From the NCBI GenBank assembly GCA_002722055.1, contig PBKD01000014.1:80533-144532 (forward strand): a stretch of 64,000 nucleotides of DNA, written 5' to 3'. Source of the stretch: Rhodospirillaceae bacterium (lineage in GTDB: Bacteria > Pseudomonadota > Alphaproteobacteria > SHVP01). Made by a program: the position numbers and the translations under genes. The notes beneath the pieces are model-generated. The model was not told where the DNA came from. It was given only the letters and a program-made list of their open reading frames with translations, and did not search any database. This document shows, in pieces, positions 35,421 through 43,805 of this stretch. The first letter of the stretch is position 1. Every line of letters starts with the position of its first letter.

Positions 35421-36341
35421 TCAAAATTTTTCTTTCCCAATTTTAACGTGACCAAAAATACCTTGAGGTTTAATTATTAAAATAACTAGTAACGCTCCCC
35501 AAACAGAGATTTTTACTGTATCAGCACCAAAAAAATGTATGGATAAAACTTCTAAAACACCTACTAAAAGCCCACCAGCTACTGCACCCCAAATATTTCC
35601 TAATCCACCAATCACCATGCCTGCTATAGCTTTCGCTGCCACCTCGTCGCCAATAAATGCACTTACTTCTGTATAGTTAATTGTGAACAGTGCACTTGCT
35701 ACACCGCAAAGTAAGCCAACTATAAGAAAAATCACGGGAACTATTGCAAAAACTTTTACACCAAGAATTAGAGCTGTGTCTGGATTTTCAGCAATACTTC
35801 TTAAAACTCTTCCAATTTTAGTTGTTTTTAGCATATAAGAAAGAAACCAAACTATACTTACTGAAATTATCAAACTCGCTAATTGAGGTATCCCCAGGAC
35901 AAGGCCAAAAAATTTTAGACTTACATTCTCAAAAGGAACAGGAAATTTTACAGGCTCTGATCCAAAATAAATAATGATTATATTTGTAAATATTAGAAGA
36001 AAACCTATAGAACTGACCAGTGGAATGGCATGCTCTGTTGCATCTCCATAACGATTCTTTAAATACCTATATGTAAAACGTTCTACAATTAGTGAGGCTA
36101 CAATAGTTATGAGTATACCAATAAAAATTGCTACTAACCAATTAATGGGACCATCTGTAATACCAAAAGGCAAGCCATACTTCGCCAAAGCCCAACTCAT
36201 CATTGCAGAAAGCATAAATAGAGGCGGTATAGTGAAATTAAGAAAATTAAGCATCCCTATTACAAGTGTAAAAGCAACTGCTACCATTACATAAATACCA
36301 CCAAGCATCAGGCCTGATATAATTTGCTGTATTAAAATCAT
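35421..36341 (-). CDS. livH: ABC transporter permease, LivH type
   Basis: First gene of the transporter operon, a 306-residue permease of the LivH class. Evidence is QQIISGLMLGGIYVMVAVAFTLVIGMLNFLNF at the N-terminus, TTKIGRVLRSIAENPDTALILGV in the ATPase-contact loop, and AIAGMVIGGLGNIWGAVAGGLLVGVLE near the end. Gene order H-M-G-F followed by the binding protein is a complete uptake system. The promoter should lie in the 181-base gap to 36522; I see no distinctive operator there. Confidence 0.92.
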   Translation of the reverse strand: MILIQQIISGLMLGGIYVMVAVAFTLVIGMLNFLNFTIPPLFMLSAMMSWALAKYGLPFGITDGPINWLVAIFIGILITIVASLIVERFTYRYLKNRYGDATEHAIPLVSSIGFLLIFTNIIIIYFGSEPVKFPVPFENVSLKFFGLVLGIPQLASLIISVSIVWFLSYMLKTTKIGRVLRSIAENPDTALILGVKVFAIVPVIFLIVGLLCGVASALFTINYTEVSAFIGDEVAAKAIAGMVIGGLGNIWGAVAGGLLVGVLEVLSIHFFGADTVKISVWGALLVILIIKPQGIFGHVKIGKEKF

Positions 36342-36522
36342 TTATTATACCTGAATTAGAAAACTATAATTTATAAAAATATATTATAGATAAAGTCATA
36401 AATTTTCAAAAAAAAACTTACAAAATTCTTTGTAAAAATATATTATGATGATGAATTAGCTTTAATAAACCATATAATGATTAATCAACCTTCAGTAACC
36501 TGAAACTTCTAGTAAAAATATA

Positions 36523-37029
36523 ATGAAAAAATCATATATACTAGCCAGATCATACTTAATTATTATTTTATTTTTTTTTAATATATTTATAAAAGTAAGT
36601 ACAACCGAGGCGACAAAACTAAATGATTTAGACAAAGAGATAATAAATGGAATAATAGCGACACAAAATGAGTCTATAGCCGCAGTCAAAGAATTCAAAA
36701 ATTTTCAAAAATCTAGAAATAATTCTATAAATTTAATTAATATAATTTTAGAAAATCATTCATCCAATATAAATAAAATTAAATATTTTAAAGTTAAAAA
36801 AGAAAATGAAGAAAGTCTGATTGACTACGAGATTCCTATAGATGATCTAAATACTCCGGAAAAATTTATATCGTTCTTAATTGATTTAACTGAAAGTAAC
36901 TTGGCTGCCTACGGAGATACAATTGACTCTATTGTTAATGAAAAACTCCAGAAAATAATAGAGGATATTATGATTAAAGACCTCAAGACCTTGAGAATAT
37001 TGAACGATTATAATAACAAAGTTAAATAA
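36523..37029 (+). CDS. exported helical protein, unknown
   Basis: A 168-residue protein that I do not recognise. It has a strong N-terminal hydrophobic stretch (about residues 10-26) after basic residues, then a mainly helical, lysine- and asparagine-rich body with long amphipathic stretches (IINGIIATQNESIAAVKEF; FISFLIDLTESNLAAYGDTI). The first part may be a signal peptide or an anchor, since no clear cleavage site is obvious. It is transcribed away from livH and converges on the 59-residue zinc-finger gene with no gap between stops. Confidence 0.5.
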   Translation: MKKSYILARSYLIIILFFFNIFIKVSTTEATKLNDLDKEIINGIIATQNESIAAVKEFKNFQKSRNNSINLINIILENHSSNINKIKYFKVKKENEESLIDYEIPIDDLNTPEKFISFLIDLTESNLAAYGDTIDSIVNEKLQKIIEDIMIKDLKTLRILNDYNNKVK

Positions 37030-37209
37030 TTACTCGTAGGGAGAGGACAAAGATCTACAGGTATTACATAACCTGTTATGCCAACCTTGGCTTTCAAATG
37101 GTTTATGGCAACTCATACACTTCCTTTTAGAAGGTCTATCAGTTTCAGCTCTAAATTCAAAATCAAGTCCAGGCCTACGTCTTTCCTCTATAGAACGATC
37201 TTTATCCAT
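37030..37209 (-). CDS. 59-residue zinc-ribbon-like protein, unknown
   Basis: This short gene has ATG at 37207-37209 and stop TAA at 37030-37032. It encodes a basic leader (MDKDRSIEERRRPGLDFEFR) and a CMSC...CNTC pair spaced C-x2-C-x13-C-x2-C, with two His between, ending in SSPYE. Four cysteines in this spacing should bind one zinc as a treble-clef or ribbon. Proteins of this size in alphaproteobacteria are mostly uncharacterised; DNA, RNA or protein binding are all possible. The stop sits immediately next to the converging gene's stop. It is a gene because the frame, zinc motif and initiator agree. Confidence 0.65.
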   Translation of the reverse strand: MDKDRSIEERRRPGLDFEFRAETDRPSKRKCMSCHKPFESQGWHNRLCNTCRSLSSPYE

Positions 37210-37296
37210 TTGAAACCTTTCAACATATAATCAATATTTGTTAAATAAATTAAATTGATGTATAAACAATTAATTTAAATTTAATCAGAGGTTAAC

Positions 37297-37590
37297 GTGG
37301 TTGCTTATTTAATTAGTTTTTCAAGCCAACACAGTAACGATCCGGACTGGAATAAAACTTACGGTGAAATAGTTAAGCCATTACTCGCTAAATATAAAGC
37401 CGAGATAATTAGTCGTGGAAAGCCTGAAAAGGGAGAAAGGTCGAAGGAATGGGAAAAAGTTACGCTTATACAATTTCCAACAAAAGACCTGGCTCGAAAA
37501 TTTCTTGCTGATCCTGACTATCACCATGCAAAGGGCTTAAGAATTTATCATACATCCGGTGAACTATATCTACTAGGTGATGACACTTAA
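37297..37590 (+). CDS. DUF1330 family protein
   Basis: A 97-residue protein with a ferredoxin-like (dimeric alpha-beta barrel) layout: N-terminal strand VAYLISF, then a helix and the DUF1330-type block ISRGKPEKG...EWEKVTLIQFPTKDLARKFLADPDYHHAK. This family shares a fold with YCII and antibiotic biosynthesis monooxygenases but has no assigned reaction. The start is GTG at 37297. A second DUF1330 protein occurs at 57198. It stands alone, upstream of the tRNA-Leu gene on the other strand. Confidence 0.8.
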   Translation: MVAYLISFSSQHSNDPDWNKTYGEIVKPLLAKYKAEIISRGKPEKGERSKEWEKVTLIQFPTKDLARKFLADPDYHHAKGLRIYHTSGELYLLGDDT

Positions 37591-37725
37591 ATCCTTTAAC
37601 CAGTCTCTAATATAGATATAAACTGTATTATTTTTTTCAAGTAATTTAAAAAAATAATTTCGCTTTATAATAATTTTTTTATTTTTCTAAGATTAACGCT
37701 AGGTAAAGGGAAATGTGAAAATTTT

Positions 37726-37813
37726 TGGTGCGAGCGGGGGGACTTGAACCCCCACGGTCAAAAAGACCTCCAGATTTTAAGTCTGGTGCGTATACCAATT
37801 TCGCCACGCTCGC
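37726..37813 (-). tRNA. tRNA-Leu (anticodon UAA)
   Basis: The reverse strand folds as a class II tRNA. The acceptor stem GCGAGCG pairs with CGCTCGC, the anticodon arm is CCAGA-CTTAAAA-TCTGG with anticodon TAA, there is a long variable arm (GAGGTCTTTTTGACC), and the T arm is GGGGG-TTCAAGT-CCCCC. The 3' CCA is encoded (37726-37728). It reads UUA, the most-used leucine codon in an AT-rich genome. No integrase or attachment repeat is nearby. Confidence 0.96.
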
Positions 37814-37859
37814 AATATTTAAATAAAAAAATTACTATATCTATATTACCTCTCAAAAA

Positions 37860-38600
37860 TTATGTAAATCTCTTTATTAAATTTAAAACTTCAATCTCTC
37901 CATTTTTTAGTGCCTCCTTATTAATAGACCTCAAAACTAGAATAGTTCCAGCACTATCATTTTCATAATAAGGGTATGAACCTATTTCAATTTCATGATA
38001 CTTTTCTTGTATTTTTGTAAGTTCAGGCGCAATAACACCCTCTGGAACTTTTGCATTAATTTCAATAGAATTTAAAATTCTTCCTTTTTTTAAGGTAGGA
38101 AGAATAGCATCAAACATAGACCTCATAATTTTAGGAACACCAGCTAGAATAAATACATTTTCTTTCTTAAAACCAGGCGCTTTGCTTATATTATTATAAA
38201 TCAGTTCTGATCCTTCTGGAGCATAAGCCATTCTCATCCGGGACTCGTTTATTTTCTTCCTGTCTCCATAGTAGTCTAACAAAATCTTGTAAGCATCTTG
38301 ATTTAAAACATTTTCAACACCAAATGCTTTCGCAATAGATTGAGTAGTAATATCATCATGAGTTGGACCTATTCCCCCAGTTGTAAATACATAATCAAAC
38401 CTATCTCTAAAATTATTTATAGCAAGAATTATCTCTTCCTCAATATCTGCTATAACCCTTACTTCATTTAATCTGATTCCCGATTTACTAAGGGAATTAG
38501 CTATATAAGCTATATTTTTGTCCTCAGTTCTCCCTGAAAGAATTTCATTGCCGATAATTATCAAGCCTGCCAAATAAATTCTTTCTTTAATTTTTTTCAT
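37860..38600 (-). CDS. CinA/MoaB-like molybdopterin-binding domain protein
   Basis: A 246-residue protein matching the N-terminal CinA domain (MoCF_biosynth fold). Typical segments are AGLIIIGNEILSGRTEDKNIAYIANSL, DYVFTTGGIGPTHDDITTQSIAKAFG, RMAYAPEGSEL and FILAGVPKIMRSMFDAILP. The C-terminal nicotinamide-deamidase domain of full CinA is absent, as is usual in alphaproteobacteria. Relatives are thought to bind molybdopterin-like or ADP-ribose-like compounds. It diverges from sfsA with 64 bases between. Confidence 0.88.
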   Translation of the reverse strand: MKKIKERIYLAGLIIIGNEILSGRTEDKNIAYIANSLSKSGIRLNEVRVIADIEEEIILAINNFRDRFDYVFTTGGIGPTHDDITTQSIAKAFGVENVLNQDAYKILLDYYGDRKKINESRMRMAYAPEGSELIYNNISKAPGFKKENVFILAGVPKIMRSMFDAILPTLKKGRILNSIEINAKVPEGVIAPELTKIQEKYHEIEIGSYPYYENDSAGTILVLRSINKEALKNGEIEVLNLIKRFT

Positions 38601-38664
38601 ACTAACCTTATAACACTAGTTTATGGTTGACCCAATATATTAAATAAAATTAAGTAGAAGTAGT

Positions 38665-39363
38665 TTGAATTTCAATTCTAAATTAATAAAAGGTCTATTT
38701 ATTAGGCGATACAAACGATTTTTTGCTGATGTGCAATTAGAAAATGGTATTGTTACTGCTCATTGTCCAAATACTGGAAGTATGAAAGGACTTTTAAACA
38801 AAAATGATACTGTTTGGCTATCAGAGACTAATAACCCAAAGAGAAAACTAAAATACACTTGGGAATTAGTTAAAGACAATAAAACCAACTCACTTGTAGG
38901 CATAAATACACATTTACCGAATAAATTAGTATATGATTCGCTTTTAAATAATAAGATAGAAGAATTTAATATTTATGATAATATAAAAAAAGAAGTACCC
39001 TATGGAAATAATTCAAGGATTGACTTTCTGTTAGAAGGTAAAAAGATAAGCCCTTGTTACTTAGAGGTCAAAAATGTACATTTTTCAGATGGATATGGAA
39101 TAGCAAAATTTCCTGATGCGATTACATCTAGGGGTCTTAAACACCTACATGAGTTGATAGAAGTTGCAAATAATGGGTATAGAGCGGTAATGCTATATTT
39201 AATTCAGAGAGAAGATTGCAATAGATTCGCTTTAGCTGATGATATTGATCCAGAGTACTGTAAAGTTTTTAATGAGGCATTAAAAAATGGCGTAGAAGTT
39301 CTGTGTTTTTCTTGTAAGATATCTACATCATCAATATCTATTGGAGATAAAATAAAATTCTAA
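38665..39363 (+). CDS. sfsA: SfsA (sugar fermentation stimulation) family protein
   Basis: The 232-residue protein has all SfsA signature blocks: IKGLFIRRYKRFFADVQLENG, VTAHCPNTGSMKGLL, YGNNSRIDFLLEG, CYLEVKNVHFSD and FPDAITSRGLKHLHEL. SfsA has an OB-fold N-terminus plus a nuclease-like C-terminal domain; its role is unsettled (maltose gene activation in E. coli, nuclease-like structure). The start is TTG at 38665; no ATG is available ahead of the conserved N-terminus. It precedes map by 23 bases, a pairing frequent in alphaproteobacteria. Confidence 0.93.
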   Translation: MNFNSKLIKGLFIRRYKRFFADVQLENGIVTAHCPNTGSMKGLLNKNDTVWLSETNNPKRKLKYTWELVKDNKTNSLVGINTHLPNKLVYDSLLNNKIEEFNIYDNIKKEVPYGNNSRIDFLLEGKKISPCYLEVKNVHFSDGYGIAKFPDAITSRGLKHLHELIEVANNGYRAVMLYLIQREDCNRFALADDIDPEYCKVFNEALKNGVEVLCFSCKISTSSISIGDKIKF

Positions 39364-39386
39364 ATTAATTTAACAAAAGAGATTAA

Positions 39387-40205
39387 ATGTCGTATATAGA
39401 TTCTACGAACGCACCTGAAATAAATAATGGTTTAATTAAGATTCATTCTAAAAGTGATTTTGATGGAATGAGAATAGCTGGACGCATTGCATCAAATACC
39501 CTTGATATGATAACCGAATATGTTAAACCCGGAATAAAAACTGAAGATCTTGATAACATATGCAGAGACTATATAGAAAATGAAGGTGCTATACCTGCCC
39601 CTCTAAATTATAGAGGGTTTCCAAAATCAATATGTACCTCAGTTAATCATGTTGTATGCCATGGTATTCCTGGTGAAAAAGTTTTGGAAAAAGGGGATAT
39701 TTTAAATATTGATGTTACAGTAATATATAATGGTTGGCACGGGGATACTAGTCGAATGTTTTTTGTCGGAGATGTAAGCATTAAGGCTAGAAAGTTATCT
39801 GATATAACATATGAAGCAATGATGAGAGGTATAGAGATTATTAAACCTGGAATTACTACCGGTGATATTGGTCATGCAATACAAACTTATGCTGAGTCCA
39901 AAAAATACTCTGTAGTTAGAGACTTTTGTGGACATGGAATAGGAAAAGTATTTCATGACGCACCCAATATTCTTCACTATGGTCAGCCAGATTCTGGTAT
40001 AGAACTTAGAGAAGGAATGTTTTTTACAGTTGAACCAATGATAAATATAGGTAAATGGCAAGTTAAAATGTTAAATGACGGGTGGACTGCTGTTACCCGA
40101 GATAAATCTCTTTCAGCACAATTTGAGCACTCAGTTGCTGTAACCTCAAATGGATTTGAAATTTTTACAGAATCATCTATAAAAAAATGTAAGCCTCCTT
40201 TTTGA
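39387..40205 (+). CDS. map: methionine aminopeptidase, type I
   Basis: Removes the initiator methionine from new proteins. The 272-residue length suits type I. Metal ligands lie in ILNIDVTVIYNGWHGDTSRMF (two Asp), DFCGHGIGKVFHDAP (His), FTVEPMINIG (Glu) and QFEHSVAVT (Glu); the NHVVCHGIPG block gives the substrate-site His. A short extension precedes the catalytic core. It follows sfsA and precedes purB by 49 bases. Confidence 0.96.
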   Translation: MSYIDSTNAPEINNGLIKIHSKSDFDGMRIAGRIASNTLDMITEYVKPGIKTEDLDNICRDYIENEGAIPAPLNYRGFPKSICTSVNHVVCHGIPGEKVLEKGDILNIDVTVIYNGWHGDTSRMFFVGDVSIKARKLSDITYEAMMRGIEIIKPGITTGDIGHAIQTYAESKKYSVVRDFCGHGIGKVFHDAPNILHYGQPDSGIELREGMFFTVEPMINIGKWQVKMLNDGWTAVTRDKSLSAQFEHSVAVTSNGFEIFTESSIKKCKPPF

Positions 40206-40254
40206 TCTATTTAAAAAAATATGATAAATTTTTTTTACTAATTTAGGTAAACAA

Positions 40255-41547
40255 ATGATTCCAAGATATTCTACAGAAAAAATGTCAGAAATTTGGTCTG
40301 AAAAAACAAAATTTCAAATTTGGTTTGAAATAGAATCTTTTGCATGTGACGCACAAGCTGCTCTAGGTATAATACCAGAGAAATCTGCGAAAATTATTAG
40401 GGAAAAAGGTAAATTTCAGATAGATAGAATTAATGAGATTGAAAAGAAAGTTCACCACGACGTAATTGCATTTTTAACTAACCTTTCTGAAAATATTGGG
40501 CCTGAAGCAAGGTTCATCCATCAAGGTATGACCTCTTCCGATATTTTAGATACATGTTTGTCAGTCCAACTTGTTAGAGCATCAAATATACTACTTAACT
40601 CAATCGATAAACTACTAGATAGTCTTAAAGAAAGAGCTATGGAATTTAAATATACTCCATGCATCGGTAGAAGTCATGGAATACACGCAGAACCAACTAC
40701 TTTTGGTTTAAAATTAGCACAGGCATTTGCTGAATTTTCAAGAAACAAAGATAGATTAATAAAAGCCAAAAAAGAAATTTCTTATTGTTCAATATCAGGA
40801 GCAGTAGGAACATTTGCGAATATCGACCCTAGGGTAGAAAAATATGTATCGGAAAAACTTGGTTTAGATACAGAGACAATATCAACACAAATTATTCCAA
40901 GAGACAGACATGCTTACTTTTTTTCTATACTAGCTATCATTTCATCTTCTATTGAACGTTTATCTGTTGAGATACGTCATCTTCAAAGAACTGAGGTTAT
41001 GGAAGCTGAAGAGTTTTTCTCTAGAACCCAAAAAGGGTCTTCAGCAATGCCTCATAAAAGAAACCCAGTATTATCTGAAAATCTGTCAGGAATTGCTAGG
41101 TTAATTAGGAGTTATTCAATTCCAATTTTGGAAAATGTGGCTCTTTGGCATGAGAGAGATATATCCCACTCTTCAGTAGAGAGAGTTGTTGCTCCAGATG
41201 CAACAATTGCACTAGATTTTGCTTTAAACAGACTAGATAATGTGATTGATAAATTAATAGTATACCCAAAAAGAATGACAGAGAACCTTGAGCAACTAGG
41301 TGGTCTTATCTTTTCACAAAGAGTTCTATTAGCCATAGTTGATTGTGGTATTTCTAGAGAAAAGGCATATGAAATCGTTCAGAAAAACGCTATGAAAGTG
41401 TGGGAAAGCAAAGGCAGTTTTCTAGAGCAATTAAAAAAAGACAGTGATGTTCGGGAAATTCTTCCAGATAATGAGCTAGAAAAACTTTTTGATCTTCAGT
41501 ATCATTTGAAATATGTAGATGATATTTTTGATAAGGTATTTATTTAA
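40255..41547 (+). CDS. purB: adenylosuccinate lyase
   Basis: Acts twice in purine synthesis, cleaving SAICAR and adenylosuccinate to release fumarate. At 430 residues it has the superfamily signature GSSAMPHKRNPVLSEN, FIHQGMTSSDILDTC, GRSHGIHAEPTTFGLK and HHDVIAFL. It starts the purine block, although the zeta-subunit gene on the opposite strand separates it from purC, as in many alphaproteobacteria. Confidence 0.96.
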   Translation: MIPRYSTEKMSEIWSEKTKFQIWFEIESFACDAQAALGIIPEKSAKIIREKGKFQIDRINEIEKKVHHDVIAFLTNLSENIGPEARFIHQGMTSSDILDTCLSVQLVRASNILLNSIDKLLDSLKERAMEFKYTPCIGRSHGIHAEPTTFGLKLAQAFAEFSRNKDRLIKAKKEISYCSISGAVGTFANIDPRVEKYVSEKLGLDTETISTQIIPRDRHAYFFSILAIISSSIERLSVEIRHLQRTEVMEAEEFFSRTQKGSSAMPHKRNPVLSENLSGIARLIRSYSIPILENVALWHERDISHSSVERVVAPDATIALDFALNRLDNVIDKLIVYPKRMTENLEQLGGLIFSQRVLLAIVDCGISREKAYEIVQKNAMKVWESKGSFLEQLKKDSDVREILPDNELEKLFDLQYHLKYVDDIFDKVFI

Positions 41548-41551
41548 AAAA

Positions 41552-41884
41552 TTAATCTTTAGCTTCAAATTCAATTTGTGATCTAGCTACTACAAGTAAC
41601 TCGTCCATCTTCTCCCTGATTTCAACTTCTGTTATTTCAGGTGAAGCTTTTTTTAAATCACTAAAAATTTTTCTGAGCACGTCTTCGTCTCCAGGTTCTT
41701 CAAAATCTGATAAAACTGTTTGCTTAGCAAACTCATCTGCTTCTGATTTAGAGAGACCAAGAATATCTGCGGCCCATAAGCCCAATAACTTATTTCGTCG
41801 AGATACTGATTTGAATTCAAAATCTGCAGTTCTTGAGAATTTTGTTTCTTCAGCGTTCTTTTTTTTATCCAAAGGTGATGACAT
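41552..41884 (-). CDS. F1-ATPase inhibitor zeta subunit (DUF1476)
   Basis: The 110-residue protein has the block SRRNKLLGLWAADILGLSKSEADEFAKQTV, diagnostic of the alphaproteobacterial F1-ATPase zeta subunit. In Paracoccus the N-terminal region blocks ATP hydrolysis by inserting into F1; the C-terminal four-helix part is structural. Here the N-terminal part (LDKKKNAEETKFSRTADFEFKS) departs from the usual D-R-E-x-A-F-E form, so inhibition may be weak. Its conserved position between purB and purC supports the call. Confidence 0.9.
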   Translation of the reverse strand: MSSPLDKKKNAEETKFSRTADFEFKSVSRRNKLLGLWAADILGLSKSEADEFAKQTVLSDFEEPGDEDVLRKIFSDLKKASPEITEVEIREKMDELLVVARSQIEFEAKD

Positions 41885-42097
41885 AAGACTTTCCTTAAAT
41901 TACAGATGATTAAACATTTAATATACTTATTGCATATTTCAACTGTGGAATCATTAGATTTTCTTATAGTTGCAACATTCTACAATTTTATCATTATTTT
42001 TAAAGAAATTACTTCATTGATAATCAAATATTTCTAAGTTAATTTGTTATTCTTTATGTTATTATTTAACAAATTATTGGTATATTTGAGATTTTAT

Positions 42098-42856
42098 ATG
42101 ACGCGTCGCAAACAGATATATGAAGGCAAGGCCAAAGTCCTCTTCGAAGGTCCAGAGCCTGGGACTATTGTTCAGTATTTTAAAGATGATGCGACTGCTT
42201 TCAATAATAAGAAAAAAGGTACTGTCACCGGTAAAGGTGTGCTCAATAATAGAATATCAGAACACTTAATGATTAAGTTAAATGATATGGGAATTCCTAC
42301 TCATTTAATTAAAAGATTAAATATGAGAGAGCAGTTAATTAAAAAAGTAGAAATAATCCCTATTGAGGTAGTAGTAAGAAATATTGTTGCGGGCTCTCTG
42401 GCTGTGAGACTAGGTTTAAAAGAAGGCGATAAACTCTCAAGGTCTATAGTTGAATTTTTCTATAAATCAGACGAGCTAAATGATCCTTTAATTACTGAGG
42501 AACATATCACAGCATTTGATTGGGCATCTACATATGAGATGGATGAAATAGTTACTATGTCTCTCCGGATTAATGACTTTTTATCTGGACTGTTTTTTGG
42601 AGCTGGAATTAAATTAATCGATTTTAAATTAGAATTTGGAAGAATATATTCTAAAGACGAAGTTAAAATTATACTAGCAGACGAAATTAGTCCTGACTCC
42701 TGTAGGCTTTGGGATCTAAAGACAGATGAGAAATTAGATAAAGATAGGTTTAGAAGAGATTTAGGAAATACAGCTGAAGCCTATCAAGAAGTAGCAAGGC
42801 GATTAGGTGTTCTACCCGAGTCTAGCAATAATTTTACAGATGAAAAGTTAAACTAA
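42098..42856 (+). CDS. purC: phosphoribosylaminoimidazole-succinocarboxamide synthase
   Basis: Joins CAIR and aspartate to form SAICAR. The N-terminus is [21 protein letters not shown], followed by [37 protein letters not shown] and [14 protein letters not shown], matching the alphaproteobacterial PurC form of about 250 residues. The open frame extends 18 codons further upstream, but ATG 42098 fits family N-termini. The 213-base gap back to the zeta gene holds divergent promoters; no riboswitch fold is apparent to me. purS follows after four bases. Confidence 0.95.
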   Translation: MTRRKQIYEGKAKVLFEGPEPGTIVQYFKDDATAFNNKKKGTVTGKGVLNNRISEHLMIKLNDMGIPTHLIKRLNMREQLIKKVEIIPIEVVVRNIVAGSLAVRLGLKEGDKLSRSIVEFFYKSDELNDPLITEEHITAFDWASTYEMDEIVTMSLRINDFLSGLFFGAGIKLIDFKLEFGRIYSKDEVKIILADEISPDSCRLWDLKTDEKLDKDRFRRDLGNTAEAYQEVARRLGVLPESSNNFTDEKLN

Positions 42857-42860
42857 TATT

Positions 42861-43103
42861 ATGAAAGCAAAAATATTTATTACTCTTAAGGACGACGTGT
42901 TAGATCCACAAGGAAAAGCAATTTCCAAATCTTTAAAAAATCTTGGATTTGAAGGAATAAGTGATGTTCGGCAGGGAAAACTTATAGAAATTAAGATAGA
43001 TAACGATAATAAATCTAAAGTTTTTAATGAGATTGATAACATGTGCAAAAAACTTCTAGCAAATACTGTGGTTGAAAATTATAAAATAGAAATTACTGAA
43101 TAA
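42861..43103 (+). CDS. purS: phosphoribosylformylglycinamidine synthase, PurS subunit
   Basis: An 80-residue ferredoxin-like protein (AKIFITLKDDVLDPQGKAISKSL; FEGISDVRQGKLIEIKI) that bridges PurL and PurQ in the three-part FGAM synthase. Its place between purC and purQ, with short gaps, is the standard arrangement. Confidence 0.94.
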   Translation: MKAKIFITLKDDVLDPQGKAISKSLKNLGFEGISDVRQGKLIEIKIDNDNKSKVFNEIDNMCKKLLANTVVENYKIEITE

Positions 43104-43115
43104 AAAATAATTGTT

Positions 43116-43805
43116 GTGAAAGTATCTTTAATCATATTTCCTGGGTCAAATTGTGATAATGACGCAAAAATAGCTTTAGAAAAATTAATTAAAGCTAAAG
43201 TAAATATGGTATGGCACAAAGAAACTTCTCTTCCTAAAACAGACCTAATAGTTCTTCCTGGTGGTTTTTCTTATGGGGACTATTTGAGGCCCGGTTCAAT
43301 AGCTAGTAAATCTCATATATTATTTGATATAATTAAAAATGGAAAAAAAGGAACTCCTATTTTAGGTATTTGCAATGGTTTTCAAATTTTAACTGAAGCA
43401 AAACTATTGCCTGGCACCCTTACTCGAAATATTCAATTAAAATTTATATGTGAAAATACATATTTGCGTGTAGTTAACAATGATACAATTTTTTCATCTC
43501 GATATAATAATAATGAGATAATAAATATACCAATTGCTCACCATGATGGGAATTACTTTGCACCTGATCATACTATCAATGAATTGGAGGATTCGAACAG
43601 AATTATCTTTAAATACTGTGATAAAGATGGTTTTGTTACTAAGACAACGAATCCAAATGGATCTATAAATAATATTGCAGGTATTGTTAATGATTCAAAA
43701 AATATTCTTGGCATGATGCCTCATCCTGAGAGAGCATATGATCCACTTACAAAAAATATTGACGGCACAAAAGTTTTCACCAGCCTATTGGATATAATCT
43801 TATAA
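43116..43805 (+). CDS. purQ: phosphoribosylformylglycinamidine synthase, PurQ glutaminase subunit
   Basis: Class I glutamine amidotransferase that supplies ammonia to PurL. The catalytic Cys is in [12 protein letters not shown], the oxyanion region in [17 protein letters not shown], and the His/Glu pair in [11 protein letters not shown]. 229 residues is normal. The start is GTG at 43116 with the N-terminal strand [15 protein letters not shown] immediately after. Its TAA shares one base with the purL ATG. Confidence 0.95.
   Translation: MKVSLIIFPGSNCDNDAKIALEKLIKAKVNMVWHKETSLPKTDLIVLPGGFSYGDYLRPGSIASKSHILFDIIKNGKKGTPILGICNGFQILTEAKLLPGTLTRNIQLKFICENTYLRVVNNDTIFSSRYNNNEIINIPIAHHDGNYFAPDHTINELEDSNRIIFKYCDKDGFVTKTTNPNGSINNIAGIVNDSKNILGMMPHPERAYDPLTKNIDGTKVFTSLLDIIL

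Noticed and set aside
35420-35455. Longer livM starting at TTG 35455
   Set aside because: It would overlap livH by 35 bases and lacks a ribosome site; ATG 35419 gives the usual LivM N-terminus.
37726-37813. tRNA-Leu as an integration site for a mobile island
   Set aside because: No integrase, flanking direct repeat or change in gene content is visible on either side.
41885-42097. Possible purine riboswitch ahead of purC
   Set aside because: I could not find the paired loops and conserved junction bases of a purine aptamer; the gap is plain AT-rich sequence.
42044-42097. N-terminal extension of purC from ATG 42044
   Set aside because: The 18 extra residues are hydrophobic and absent in the family; the [11 protein letters not shown] start after ATG 42098 matches other PurC proteins.
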